Positions 1 to 6,416 of a stretch of DNA of 6,808 nt are shown here, in pieces. The notes beneath the pieces were generated by a model. That model worked only from the letters and a program-made list of their open reading frames with translations, made no database searches and was not told where the DNA came from. The first letter of the stretch is position 1, and every line of letters starts with the position of its first letter. The DNA comes from Alistipes sp. (GTDB taxonomy: Bacteria; Bacteroidota; Bacteroidia; Bacteroidales; Rikenellaceae): positions 1-6,808 of the forward strand of contig JAFLRS010000090.1 in the NCBI GenBank assembly GCA_022511355.1, in the 5' to 3' direction. The position numbers and the translations under genes were made by a program.

Positions 1-510
1 CACGATGCCGATATTTCGCGCGAGGAGATTATCGCCCGCGGTCTTGTTCCCGAGGATGAGTATAATAAAATCGAGGAGTATGCTCTCCGGCTTTTCGAGC
101 GCGGACAGGAGGTTGCGAAGGCTCACGGTTTGATACTTGTGGATACTAAATACGAGTTCGGAAATCATAACGGCACCATCATGCTTATGGACGAGGTTCA
201 TACACCCGATTCGTCGCGTTATTTCTATCTGGACACCTACGAGGAGCTTTTCAGACAGGGGTTGCCTCAGCGTCAGCTCTCGAAGGAGTTCGTCCGCGAG
301 TGGCTTATGGAGAACGGTTTTCAGGGCAAGCAGGGCCAGCAGGTGCCTCTTATGACGGATGAGATAGTTGCGGGCATAAGCGAACGGTATATCGAGCTTT
401 ACGAGCAGATTACGGGCGAGGCTTTTCCCAAGTCGGATGCCGCGCAGTCTTCGTCGGAGCTTGAGGCCCGCATAGAGAATAATATCGTGGCCGCACTCGA
501 GAAATTGTAA
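1..510 (+). CDS. purC: Phosphoribosylaminoimidazole-succinocarboxamide synthase (SAICAR synthase), C-terminal part
   Basis: SAICAR synthase joins aspartate to CAIR using ATP in cytoplasmic de novo purine synthesis. The reading frame is open from the first base, so the start lies outside the window; 169 residues and the TAA stop are visible. The SAICAR synthetase signature is clear at visible residues 46-54 (LVDTKYEFG), where Asp, Lys, Glu, Phe and Gly fit the family pattern. It is followed by DEVHTPDSSRYF (64-75), the conserved loop that helps bind substrate. The opening HDADIS is also typical of the long (about 300-residue) form found in Bacteroidota and yeast, rather than the short E. coli form, so roughly the last half is present. 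ATG codons further in do not mark the start, because homology continues upstream of them to the window edge. It faces the next gene and ends at a strong hairpin. Identity is nearly certain. Confidence 0.96.
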   Translation, partial: HDADISREEIIARGLVPEDEYNKIEEYALRLFERGQEVAKAHGLILVDTKYEFGNHNGTIMLMDEVHTPDSSRYFYLDTYEELFRQGLPQRQLSKEFVREWLMENGFQGKQGQQVPLMTDEIVAGISERYIELYEQITGEAFPKSDAAQSSSELEARIENNIVAALEKL

Positions 511-532
511 AGAGAGAACCGAAATCGAATAG

Positions 533-567
533 ACGGGGAGGGATGCTGTAACAGTTTCTCTCCCTGT
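533..567. terminator. Hairpin terminator between convergent genes
   Basis: Bases 533-543 (ACGGGGAGGGA) pair with 557-567 (TCTCTCCCTGT) as an 11-bp stem with two G-U wobbles on the plus strand. A T-T mismatch and a further 4-bp stem (545-548 with 552-555, one wobble) close on a TAA loop. On the plus strand the stem is followed by a T-rich run, TTTATTTGTT, so it is a good intrinsic terminator for purC. On the minus strand the stem begins immediately after the muramidase stop codon (570-568) and the following bases are only mildly T-rich. It may therefore serve both genes, more weakly for the minus one. Seen by hand pairing; no folding energy was computed. Confidence 0.75.
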
Positions 568-1848
568 TTATTTGTTAAACTTGTCAAGCCGGCGGAGAGT
601 GTCGGCCAACTCTTGCAGATATCGGTTGAAAGAGTCCAAATCGCTGTTGTACACATCCAAATCCGCAGGAGAATCGGAACCGTTAAGAGCGCCTTTGTCG
701 GAGAATTGCCAAAATTTCCAGTCGCTGTTTTCGGGCGGCATGATGCGGTTGTATCGGGCCATCCAGTAGTCGAACTCTTTGAATCGGGCATCGGTATCCA
801 GATAGAGGTCCCTAATTTTGTCGGTCGTGTATATCATGGGTTTTATGCCTGTTTCGGCCTCCACGCCTTTGAGCCATCTGTATATGAAGTCGAGCGACTT
901 TTCGACTCCGTAGGCCAGAATCTCCGATTCCACTTCCACGTCGAGAACCGGCGGAAGGTCGCCCGGACGCCATATGGCTGTGCCGGTGAAGTTGCTTATG
1001 TGGTCTTCGACATCTCCTTTCAGACGCAGGAAATGATAGGCGCCTCTCGTTATGCCATGTCTTCTGGCCGCCCTCATGTTCGCTGCGAAAGCGGAGTCTT
1101 TGAATGCGCTGCCTTCGGTGGCCTTTATGTATACGAACAATACGGGCTGCATATAGAGGCTGTCTGTCGGCGTGTTGTGATGTATTGTTCCGAGTCTGTC
1201 GCAGAACAGGGCGAGGTTGTCCCAGTCGAGATTCTTTTGGAAATGCGATATGTCGATGCCGTATACCGTTTCACCCAAGCGGAATGCGGCATTCGGGGTT
1301 TTTACGGGATTGCCGTTGGTGAATCGGCCGAAGACCATTGTGGAGTCGGCCATTACGGCCCGACCGAGGCCGTTGCGGATGCTTCGGCTGAAGTTGCCGG
1401 TGTATGCGATTATGATGGAGCTGTCGGGGAGTCCCGCCGCCCGCAGACTGTCGATATATTCGCGGCTGTAGCGGGCGATTCCGAATCCGTCGATGTCGAG
1501 TCCGCCGCCGAACCCTCCTTCGTAGGTCATTTGCGGCGTTGTGAGTTTGCCGAGGATGAGTCTGCCGTTTATCCACTTTCCCGTGTAGCTGGCGTGTGCG
1601 GTTTTGAGTACGCCGTATCCGTCGAATTTGCCGTTGAAGGCATTTACGGTTCCTTCGTAGACCGAACCGTCGGGCATAATCATTTCGGTGGTATCCTTTG
1701 CGAGGAATATGCGGCTGCTTCCCATGCGTTCGGCAAGGTAGAAGACGGGAGAGGGTATAAGCAGTCCGCAGAGGAAGGTCAGTGCGATGACTGCCGTGAT
1801 GACGGTCCGTCCTGTTACGATGGGTTTGTGCGGTTCGTTTTTGTTCAT
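568..1848 (-). CDS. Membrane-anchored GH25 muramidase (lysozyme) with MORN-like repeats
   Basis: 426 residues. A basic N-terminus precedes one hydrophobic segment (about residues 13-32), probably an uncleaved anchor, so the rest should face the periplasm. Residues 64-182 hold about five degenerate MORN-like units starting Y-x-G (YEG 64, YTG 88, YEG 109, YTG 149, then FGRFTNG near 173). From about 197 to 405 is a glycoside hydrolase family 25 domain: GIDISHFQ (197-204), YIKATEG (240-246), YHF (271-273), the catalytic DxE pair D303/E305 inside LDVEVE, MIYT (338-341), YWMARY (361-366) and WQFSDKG (380-386). GH25 enzymes cut the beta-1,4 bond between MurNAc and GlcNAc in peptidoglycan. It lies 18 bases after porX on the same strand and is probably the last gene of that operon. 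A role in growth or envelope remodelling, rather than attack on other cells, is inferred from the anchor. Family is secure; the MORN assignment is by eye. Confidence 0.9.
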   Translation of the reverse strand: MNKNEPHKPIVTGRTVITAVIALTFLCGLLIPSPVFYLAERMGSSRIFLAKDTTEMIMPDGSVYEGTVNAFNGKFDGYGVLKTAHASYTGKWINGRLILGKLTTPQMTYEGGFGGGLDIDGFGIARYSREYIDSLRAAGLPDSSIIIAYTGNFSRSIRNGLGRAVMADSTMVFGRFTNGNPVKTPNAAFRLGETVYGIDISHFQKNLDWDNLALFCDRLGTIHHNTPTDSLYMQPVLFVYIKATEGSAFKDSAFAANMRAARRHGITRGAYHFLRLKGDVEDHISNFTGTAIWRPGDLPPVLDVEVESEILAYGVEKSLDFIYRWLKGVEAETGIKPMIYTTDKIRDLYLDTDARFKEFDYWMARYNRIMPPENSDWKFWQFSDKGALNGSDSPADLDVYNSDLDSFNRYLQELADTLRRLDKFNK

Positions 1849-1866
1849 GTAAGAGGTTTGCCGCCG

Positions 1867-3417
1867 TTATCTTTTGGGTTGCAGGACTATGTAGGGCACT
1901 ATCATCTCTTCCATCGAGATGCCGCCGTGCTGGAAGGTGTCGCGGTAGTAGCGTATGAATTTGTTTGCGTCGTTGTTGTAGACTATGAAGTCGTGGTTGT
2001 AGGCGAAAATGAAGCTCGACGACAGATTTCCCGACGGCAGCTGGATATCCTGCGGACGTGTAACTTCATACACTTCGCGTGGATTGTAGGCCATATTTTT
2101 GCCTGTTTTGTAGCGCAGATTGGCCGAGGTTTCGCGGTCGGCGGTGACGCGTATGGGGTTGTCCACGCGAACCGTGCCGTGGTCCGAGGTGATGATGACC
2201 GTGTGTCCGTGTTCGGAGAGCAGTTTGAGCATGGTGAAGAGTTCCGAATGTTCGAACCACGACCTTGTGAGCGAACGGAATGAGGCATCGTCTTCGGTCA
2301 GTTCGCGTATGATGTCGGTTTCGGTTCGGGCGTGCGAGAGTATGTCGAGGAAGTTGTAGACGATTACCGAGAAATCGGCATCGTAGATGCGGTGGAAATT
2401 GTCCACCAGTTTGCGTCCGGCTTCGGGGCGGACGAGTTTGTCGAAGCTTGTTTTCCAGCTTTTGCCGTTCGAGGCGAGCTGTCGTCGCAGAAACTCCTCT
2501 TCATATTGGTTTTTGCCGCCTTCTTCGTTGTCGTTGAGCCACTTGTTGGGCATTATTTTGTCGATTGCGAGCGGCATCAGACCTGCGAATATCGCATTTC
2601 GGGCATATTGCGTTGCGGTGGGCAGGATTGCGCAATAGAAGTCGTCGGTTTCGACGTTGAAATATCCTCGCAGCAGCGGACCTATGGAGCGCCACTGGTC
2701 GTATCGGAAGTTGTCTATCAGCAGCAGTGTGGTTTTGGCATTGGCATCCACTACGGGGAATATGCGGTTGCGCATGAGCGTGTGCGACATGACCGGAGTA
2801 CGGTCGTTGCGTTCGTTTATCCAGTACCAGTAGTTCTGCCGCACGAACTTGCAGAACTCCTGATTGGCTTCGTTTTTCTGATAGCGTATGACCTCTTTGA
2901 TGCTTTGGTCGGTGGAGCCTGAGAGTTCGATGTCCCAGTTGGTGAGTTTTCGGTATATGGTACACCAGTCCGAGAACGATTCGGCGGCCTGATACGAGAG
3001 GCTTATGCGTTGGAATTCGGCGCGGTAGTCGGCCGAAGTCTGTTCCGAGACGAGTTGCTGCGAGTGGACGTTTTTCTTTATCGACAGCAGCACCTGATTG
3101 GGATTTACGGGTTTGATTATGTAGTCGGCGATTTTTGAGCCTATGGCCTTGTCCATAAGGTTTTCCTCTTCGCTTTTGGTGACCATTATCACGGGGGTGT
3201 TGGGTCTTGCATCCTTTATGAGCGGCAGAGTTTCGAGTCCGGTCATGCCGGGCATCATTTCGTCGAGTATTATCAGGTCGTAGGCGGTTTCGGTGGCCAT
3301 GTCTATGGCGTCGTAACCGTTGTTGCAGGTCTCCACTTCGTAGCCTTTCGACTGCAGAAACAGCACGTGAGGCTTGAGGAGTTCAATTTCGTCGTCTACC
3401 CAAAGTATCTTTACCAT
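1867..3417 (-). CDS. porX: PorX-type response regulator with receiver and PglZ (alkaline phosphatase fold) domains
   Basis: 516 residues, close to the usual PorX length. The receiver domain occupies residues 1-118, with the acidic pocket D8/D9, phosphoacceptor D52 in LDEMMPG, T80 and K102 in IKPVNP, all intact. A helical linker (about 120-220) leads to a PglZ domain (about 225-510). This has the metal-ligand pattern of the alkaline phosphatase superfamily: D235 in LLLID, a PTAT loop at 266-269 with the likely nucleophile Thr, DxxxH at D358/H362, SDHG with D412/H413, and H497. In Porphyromonas, PorX works with the sensor PorY and a sigma factor to control type IX secretion, and its PglZ domain hydrolyses oligonucleotides. 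No DNA-binding domain is visible. No sensor kinase lies in the window, as is usual for this orphan-encoded pair. It sits between a NUDIX gene (20 bases upstream) and a muramidase gene (18 bases downstream). Family very sure; control of secretion in this organism is inference. Confidence 0.95.
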   Translation of the reverse strand: MVKILWVDDEIELLKPHVLFLQSKGYEVETCNNGYDAIDMATETAYDLIILDEMMPGMTGLETLPLIKDARPNTPVIMVTKSEEENLMDKAIGSKIADYIIKPVNPNQVLLSIKKNVHSQQLVSEQTSADYRAEFQRISLSYQAAESFSDWCTIYRKLTNWDIELSGSTDQSIKEVIRYQKNEANQEFCKFVRQNYWYWINERNDRTPVMSHTLMRNRIFPVVDANAKTTLLLIDNFRYDQWRSIGPLLRGYFNVETDDFYCAILPTATQYARNAIFAGLMPLAIDKIMPNKWLNDNEEGGKNQYEEEFLRRQLASNGKSWKTSFDKLVRPEAGRKLVDNFHRIYDADFSVIVYNFLDILSHARTETDIIRELTEDDASFRSLTRSWFEHSELFTMLKLLSEHGHTVIITSDHGTVRVDNPIRVTADRETSANLRYKTGKNMAYNPREVYEVTRPQDIQLPSGNLSSSFIFAYNHDFIVYNNDANKFIRYYRDTFQHGGISMEEMIVPYIVLQPKR

Positions 3418-3437
3418 ACTTATGTAATATTATGCGT

Positions 3438-4037
3438 TTAATCTTTTTCGGATATGCGTGCAAAAACCTCGCGAATTGTGGGGTAGGAGTCGGAGAGTCG
3501 TTCGGCGAGCATATTTTTCGGAGTCCACGCTGCCTGTTCGATATCCTCTTCGAGCTGGGGTGCGGGAGTGGCCGGATCGGGGCACGAGGCGGTGAACCAC
3601 GAGGTGCATTTGAGTTCCCATTGGCCGTCGAGGATGTATGCGTGATGAGTATCGCAGATGTGGTATCCGAGCCGTGCGTTTGCGAGTCCGGTCTCTTCGG
3701 CGGTTTCGCGCAGTGCGCAGTCGGCGGCCGATTCTCCCGTTTCGATGTGTCCTTTCGGGAGGTCCCAGCGTTTGCGTCGGAATATCATCAGCACGTCGCC
3801 CTGCGGATTGAAGACCGCGCATCCGGCGGCGGCTGCGGGTCTGAATTGTGCGGCGAAGTTGCGGAAGGCGAGTTCGGGGTGCGGCGACAAAACGGCCATG
3901 CGGTTGCATGATTCGAGAATTTTTATTACTTTCGCTCGCGTAACGGGTTCGCTGTCGGTTATGACGACATCGAAACCGTCACGAGGCATATCGGGTGTGC
4001 CGAAGCTCACCGTTTTGTCGAGGAAGCTGATATTCAT
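3438..4037 (-). CDS. NUDIX hydrolase with N-terminal extension
   Basis: 199 residues. A complete Nudix box lies at residues 96-118: G96, E102, R110, E111, E114, E115 and G117 fit GX5EX7REUXEEXGU, with Thr at the first U position. It is preceded by FRRKRWDLPKGH, the usual lead-in strand. The domain ends near residue 193. Residues 1-68 form an extension of unknown role seen in Bacteroidota homologues as I recall them. NUDIX enzymes cut nucleoside diphosphates linked to another group, using Mg2+ held by the box glutamates; the substrate cannot be read from the sequence. The ATG at 4037-4035 is chosen because the frame upstream of it is antisense to the neighbouring peptidase gene and encodes nothing recognisable. 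It is the first gene of the likely NUDIX-porX-muramidase operon, which makes a nucleotide-clearing role beside PorX worth considering. Confidence 0.92.
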   Translation of the reverse strand: MNISFLDKTVSFGTPDMPRDGFDVVITDSEPVTRAKVIKILESCNRMAVLSPHPELAFRNFAAQFRPAAAAGCAVFNPQGDVLMIFRRKRWDLPKGHIETGESAADCALRETAEETGLANARLGYHICDTHHAYILDGQWELKCTSWFTASCPDPATPAPQLEEDIEQAAWTPKNMLAERLSDSYPTIREVFARISEKD

Positions 4038-4044
4038 ATGTGTA

Positions 4045-4059
4045 ATCTGTTGCACAGAT
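4045..4059. promoter_or_regulatory. Perfect palindrome, possible operator in the divergent control region
   Basis: ATCTGT-TGC-ACAGAT has 6-bp perfect arms around a 3-base centre. It covers the likely RNA start of the minus operon and the candidate -33 TTG (4050-4052) of the plus-strand peptidase promoter. A dimeric regulator bound here could affect both promoters. It could instead form a small hairpin in the NUDIX leader, or be chance. No regulator is identified. Confidence 0.4.
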
Positions 4060-4081
4060 GCAAATTTAGGAAAAATATTTG
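4050..4081 (+). promoter_or_regulatory. Candidate promoter of the S9 peptidase gene
   Basis: TTG at 4050-4052 and AATATTTG at 4074-4081 are separated by 21 bases. The -7 element differs from TAnnTTTG only at its first base. RNA would start near 4088, leaving a leader of roughly a dozen bases before the ATG at 4101. Moderate support only, because the box is imperfect and the leader short. Confidence 0.4.
4061..4068 (-). promoter_or_regulatory. Probable -7 box of the NUDIX-porX-muramidase operon promoter
   Basis: Read on the minus strand this is TAAATTTG, a perfect match to the Bacteroidota -7 consensus TAnnTTTG. It would start RNA near 4056-4054, giving a leader of about 17 bases before the NUDIX start codon. 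A convincing -33 TTG is not visible at the expected distance; the closest is TTTAC near 4088-4084, which is too near the -7 box. Confidence 0.55.
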
Positions 4082-4100
4082 GAGTAAACCGAGAGGTGCT

Positions 4101-6239
4101 ATGAAAAAAATTGCAATTGTAGTTATGCTGGGAATGATGATGGCCGGAGGATGCGCGAAGCGTCCCGAACCGCTGACGATAGATTCGTCGCTCACCGAGG
4201 CCGAGAAGGAGGCGGGTGTATTTACGCCCGAGATTATGTGGAAAATGGGCCGTGTGGGGGATGCCGCACTGTCGCCCGACGGTTCGATGCTGGCCTATAC
4301 GGTGACGTGGTACAATGTGGAGAAGAATCGCGGTGTGACGGTGTTGTGGCTGCGCGACATGATTTCGGGCGGGACGGTCCGCGTTACCGACACTTCGTCG
4401 AACAGTTCCGACCCGCAATGGAGTGCCGACGGCAGCCGTCTTTATTTTCTTTCGGACCGCAGCGGTTCGAATCAGATATGGTCGGTGAATGCCTCGGGTT
4501 CGGACGCGCGTCAGGTTTCTGATTTCGGCAAGGATGTCGAGGGGTACGGGATTTCTCCCGACGGAACGCATCTGTTCCATGTCCGCCGCGTGCAGTGTGC
4601 CGACCGCCGTTCTTCGGATGTCTACAAGGATATGCCCGATTCCAAAGCGCGTATCTACGACGATATAATGTGCCGTCACTGGAACTATTGGGACGAGGGC
4701 GAATATCTTCACATCTTCGTGGGCGAGATGCGTGACGGCAGGGCCTCCGAGGGAGTCGATATAATAGGTGCCGACAAGTGTTGGGATGCTCCGCTCGCTC
4801 CCTATTTCGATATGACGGAGATTGCATGGTCGCCCGACGGCACTATGCTGGCCTACACCTGCAAGCCGCTCGAGGGTGCGGATTATGCCGTTTCGACCGA
4901 TTCCGACATCTTCGTGTATATGGTCGGGGATGGCGAAACCCGGAATATTTGCAAGCCGGTGTCGTCTGCCGACGGAGTCACGAAGCTCACTCACAAGGGA
5001 TATCCCTTTGTCGGTTACGACAAGTATCCCGTATGGTCTCCCGACGGACATTATGTAGCGTTCCGTTCGCAGGAGAAGGCGGGCTACGAATCTGACAAGG
5101 AGCGTTTGTTCGTATTCGACTGTCACACGGCCGGGGTGCGGTACCTGACTCCCGATTTCGACTACAACGCCGCGAATGTGGTGTGGGAGGATAATGAGAC
5201 GCTGCTGTTTGCGGCTCCCATCGAGGGCACGCATCAGATTTGCCGTCTGCGCATGGACGGTTCGCAGCCGGAGGTGCTGACGCACGGCGACCACGACATC
5301 AAGTCCTTTACTGTGGGCGGCGGACGCATAGTGGCGACGCTGACCAAGATTTCGCAGGCGGCCGAACTTTTCGAGGTCGATTCCGCGACGGGCGCTCTGA
5401 CGCAAATAACCGAGGTGAACGGAGAGATTTACGACAATATCGCCTTTGGCAAGGTCGAGAAGCGTTGGGTGAAGACCACCGACGGCAAGCAGATGCTTGT
5501 GTGGGTGATTCTGCCTCCCGACTTCGACCCTGCGAAGCGGTACCCGACGCTGCTCTATTGCGAGGGCGGTCCGCAGAGCGTGGTTTCGCAATTCTGGAGC
5601 TACCGTTGGAATTTCCAGCTGATGGCGGCTCGCGGATATGTGATAGTGGCACCCAACCGCCGCGGAGTGCCGTCGTTCGGTCAGGAGTGGCTGGAGCAGA
5701 TTTCGGGCGACTATTCGGGTCAGAACATACGCGACTATCTGTCGGCCATCGACGACGTTGCCAAAGAGCCGTGGTGCGACGAGGGCCGTTTGGGTTGTGT
5801 GGGCGCTTCGTATGGAGGCTATTCGGTGTTCTATCTGGCGGGCGTTCACGAGAAGCGGTTCAAGGCTATGATAGCCCATTGCGGAATCTTCAATTTCGAG
5901 TCGATGTACGGCGAGACCGAGGAGCTGTTCTTCCTGAACAACGATTACGGCGGTCCGTACTGGGACAAGAGCAATGCGACGGCGGTGCGGTCGTATGCCA
6001 ATTCGCCCCACAAGCTGGTTTCGAAGTGGGACACCCCGATATTGATATTCACGGGCGAGTACGATTTCCGCATACCTTACACCCAATCGCTTCAGGCTTT
6101 CACGGCAGCCCGTCTGCTGGGCGTGGATGCGCGTTTGGTGGAGTTCGAGAACGAGGGACATCAGGTGTTCCGTCCCCAGAATTCCATGGTGTGGAACCGC
6201 GAGTTCTTCGGTTGGCTCGACCGTTATCTGAAGGAGTAA
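4101..6239 (+). CDS. S9 family serine peptidase, DPP5/acylaminoacyl-peptidase type, lipoprotein
   Basis: 712 residues. The start at 4101 is preferred over the upstream ATG at 4038 because it begins a lipoprotein signal peptide: MKK, a hydrophobic stretch, then lipobox AGGC with C18. The region just after the cysteine (AKRPE) lacks a clearly acidic surface-export tag, so a periplasm-facing lipoprotein is likely. Residues about 40-440 form a beta-propeller with PD40-like blades: SPDG at 58, SADG at 108, SPDG at 152, 244 and 313. Residues about 455-712 are the alpha/beta hydrolase domain with the triad S570 (GASYGG), D655 (GEYDFRIP) and H687 (EGHQ). The GASYGG nucleophile elbow and the N-terminal PEIMWKMGRVGDAALSPDG pattern resemble dipeptidyl peptidase 5 of Porphyromonas. 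Such enzymes release dipeptides or acylated residues from oligopeptide ends, feeding on protein as carbon source. It diverges from the NUDIX-porX operon across 63 bases. The S9 family is certain; exact specificity is not. Confidence 0.93.
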   Translation: MKKIAIVVMLGMMMAGGCAKRPEPLTIDSSLTEAEKEAGVFTPEIMWKMGRVGDAALSPDGSMLAYTVTWYNVEKNRGVTVLWLRDMISGGTVRVTDTSSNSSDPQWSADGSRLYFLSDRSGSNQIWSVNASGSDARQVSDFGKDVEGYGISPDGTHLFHVRRVQCADRRSSDVYKDMPDSKARIYDDIMCRHWNYWDEGEYLHIFVGEMRDGRASEGVDIIGADKCWDAPLAPYFDMTEIAWSPDGTMLAYTCKPLEGADYAVSTDSDIFVYMVGDGETRNICKPVSSADGVTKLTHKGYPFVGYDKYPVWSPDGHYVAFRSQEKAGYESDKERLFVFDCHTAGVRYLTPDFDYNAANVVWEDNETLLFAAPIEGTHQICRLRMDGSQPEVLTHGDHDIKSFTVGGGRIVATLTKISQAAELFEVDSATGALTQITEVNGEIYDNIAFGKVEKRWVKTTDGKQMLVWVILPPDFDPAKRYPTLLYCEGGPQSVVSQFWSYRWNFQLMAARGYVIVAPNRRGVPSFGQEWLEQISGDYSGQNIRDYLSAIDDVAKEPWCDEGRLGCVGASYGGYSVFYLAGVHEKRFKAMIAHCGIFNFESMYGETEELFFLNNDYGGPYWDKSNATAVRSYANSPHKLVSKWDTPILIFTGEYDFRIPYTQSLQAFTAARLLGVDARLVEFENEGHQVFRPQNSMVWNREFFGWLDRYLKE

Positions 6240-6283
6240 AGGCGGTGTGCCGGCAAAAAAATGAACAAAAAATCGTTTATTTA

Positions 6284-6314
6284 TTGTCGGATAACAAAAT
6301 AAGCACTATATTTG
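6284..6314 (+). promoter_or_regulatory. Promoter of the HU gene (Bacteroidota type)
   Basis: A TTG at 6284-6286 stands 20 bases before TATATTTG (6307-6314), which matches the -7 consensus TAnnTTTG perfectly. The surrounding sequence is AT-rich. RNA would start near 6320, giving a leader of about 95 bases before the HU start codon. This is the best promoter in the window. Confidence 0.72.
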
Positions 6315-6320
6315 CAGGTC

Positions 6321-6367
6321 CTTGCGCTTGTGTGATGCTGCACGTGTTGCGGCAGCCGGCGCGGCAA
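6321..6367 (+). promoter_or_regulatory. Structured GC-rich leader of the HU mRNA
   Basis: The leader can fold as an inner stem GCTGC (6337-6341) with GCAGC (6352-6356) and an outer stem in which TTGCGC (6322-6327) pairs with bases 6361-6367, with one bulged G. It is followed by about 50 bases of A-rich, probably unpaired sequence up to the ATG, the kind of leader from which Bacteroidota ribosomes start without a Shine-Dalgarno site. The folding is by eye; it could affect mRNA stability or autoregulation, or have no role. Confidence 0.35.
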
Positions 6368-6416
6368 AAGAGAAAATTTGATAAATAAAGTATAACAACT
6401 TAAAACATTAAAAGTT

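Noticed and set aside
613..2922. Long plus-strand reading frames opposite the muramidase and porX genes
   Set aside because: Both real genes on the minus strand have complete domains and catalytic motifs. The plus-strand translations are shadows without recognisable features.
4038..6161. Minus-strand reading frame extending the NUDIX protein upstream to 907 residues
   Set aside because: It is the in-register antisense of the S9 peptidase gene, open only because that gene avoids TTA, CTA and TCA. Its translation has no recognisable domain, and the real NUDIX protein starts at 4037.
6240..6283. Terminator for the peptidase gene
   Set aside because: GC-rich bases near 6241-6254 give only about 3 paired bases, and the following run is A-rich rather than T-rich. 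No credible hairpin terminator was seen.
6341..6346. CACGTG palindrome in the HU leader
   Set aside because: A 6-base palindrome is common by chance, and no partner copies are visible.
6347..6380. Second promoter in the HU leader (TTG 6347-6349, AAAATTTG 6373-6380)
   Set aside because: The -7 box has a mismatch at its first base and the spacing of 23 is long; the site at 6284-6314 fits far better.
5240..6388. 382-codon plus-strand frame overlapping the peptidase in another frame
   Set aside because: Arginine- and glycine-rich translation typical of a frame shift in GC-rich coding DNA; the S9 catalytic triad lies in the other frame.
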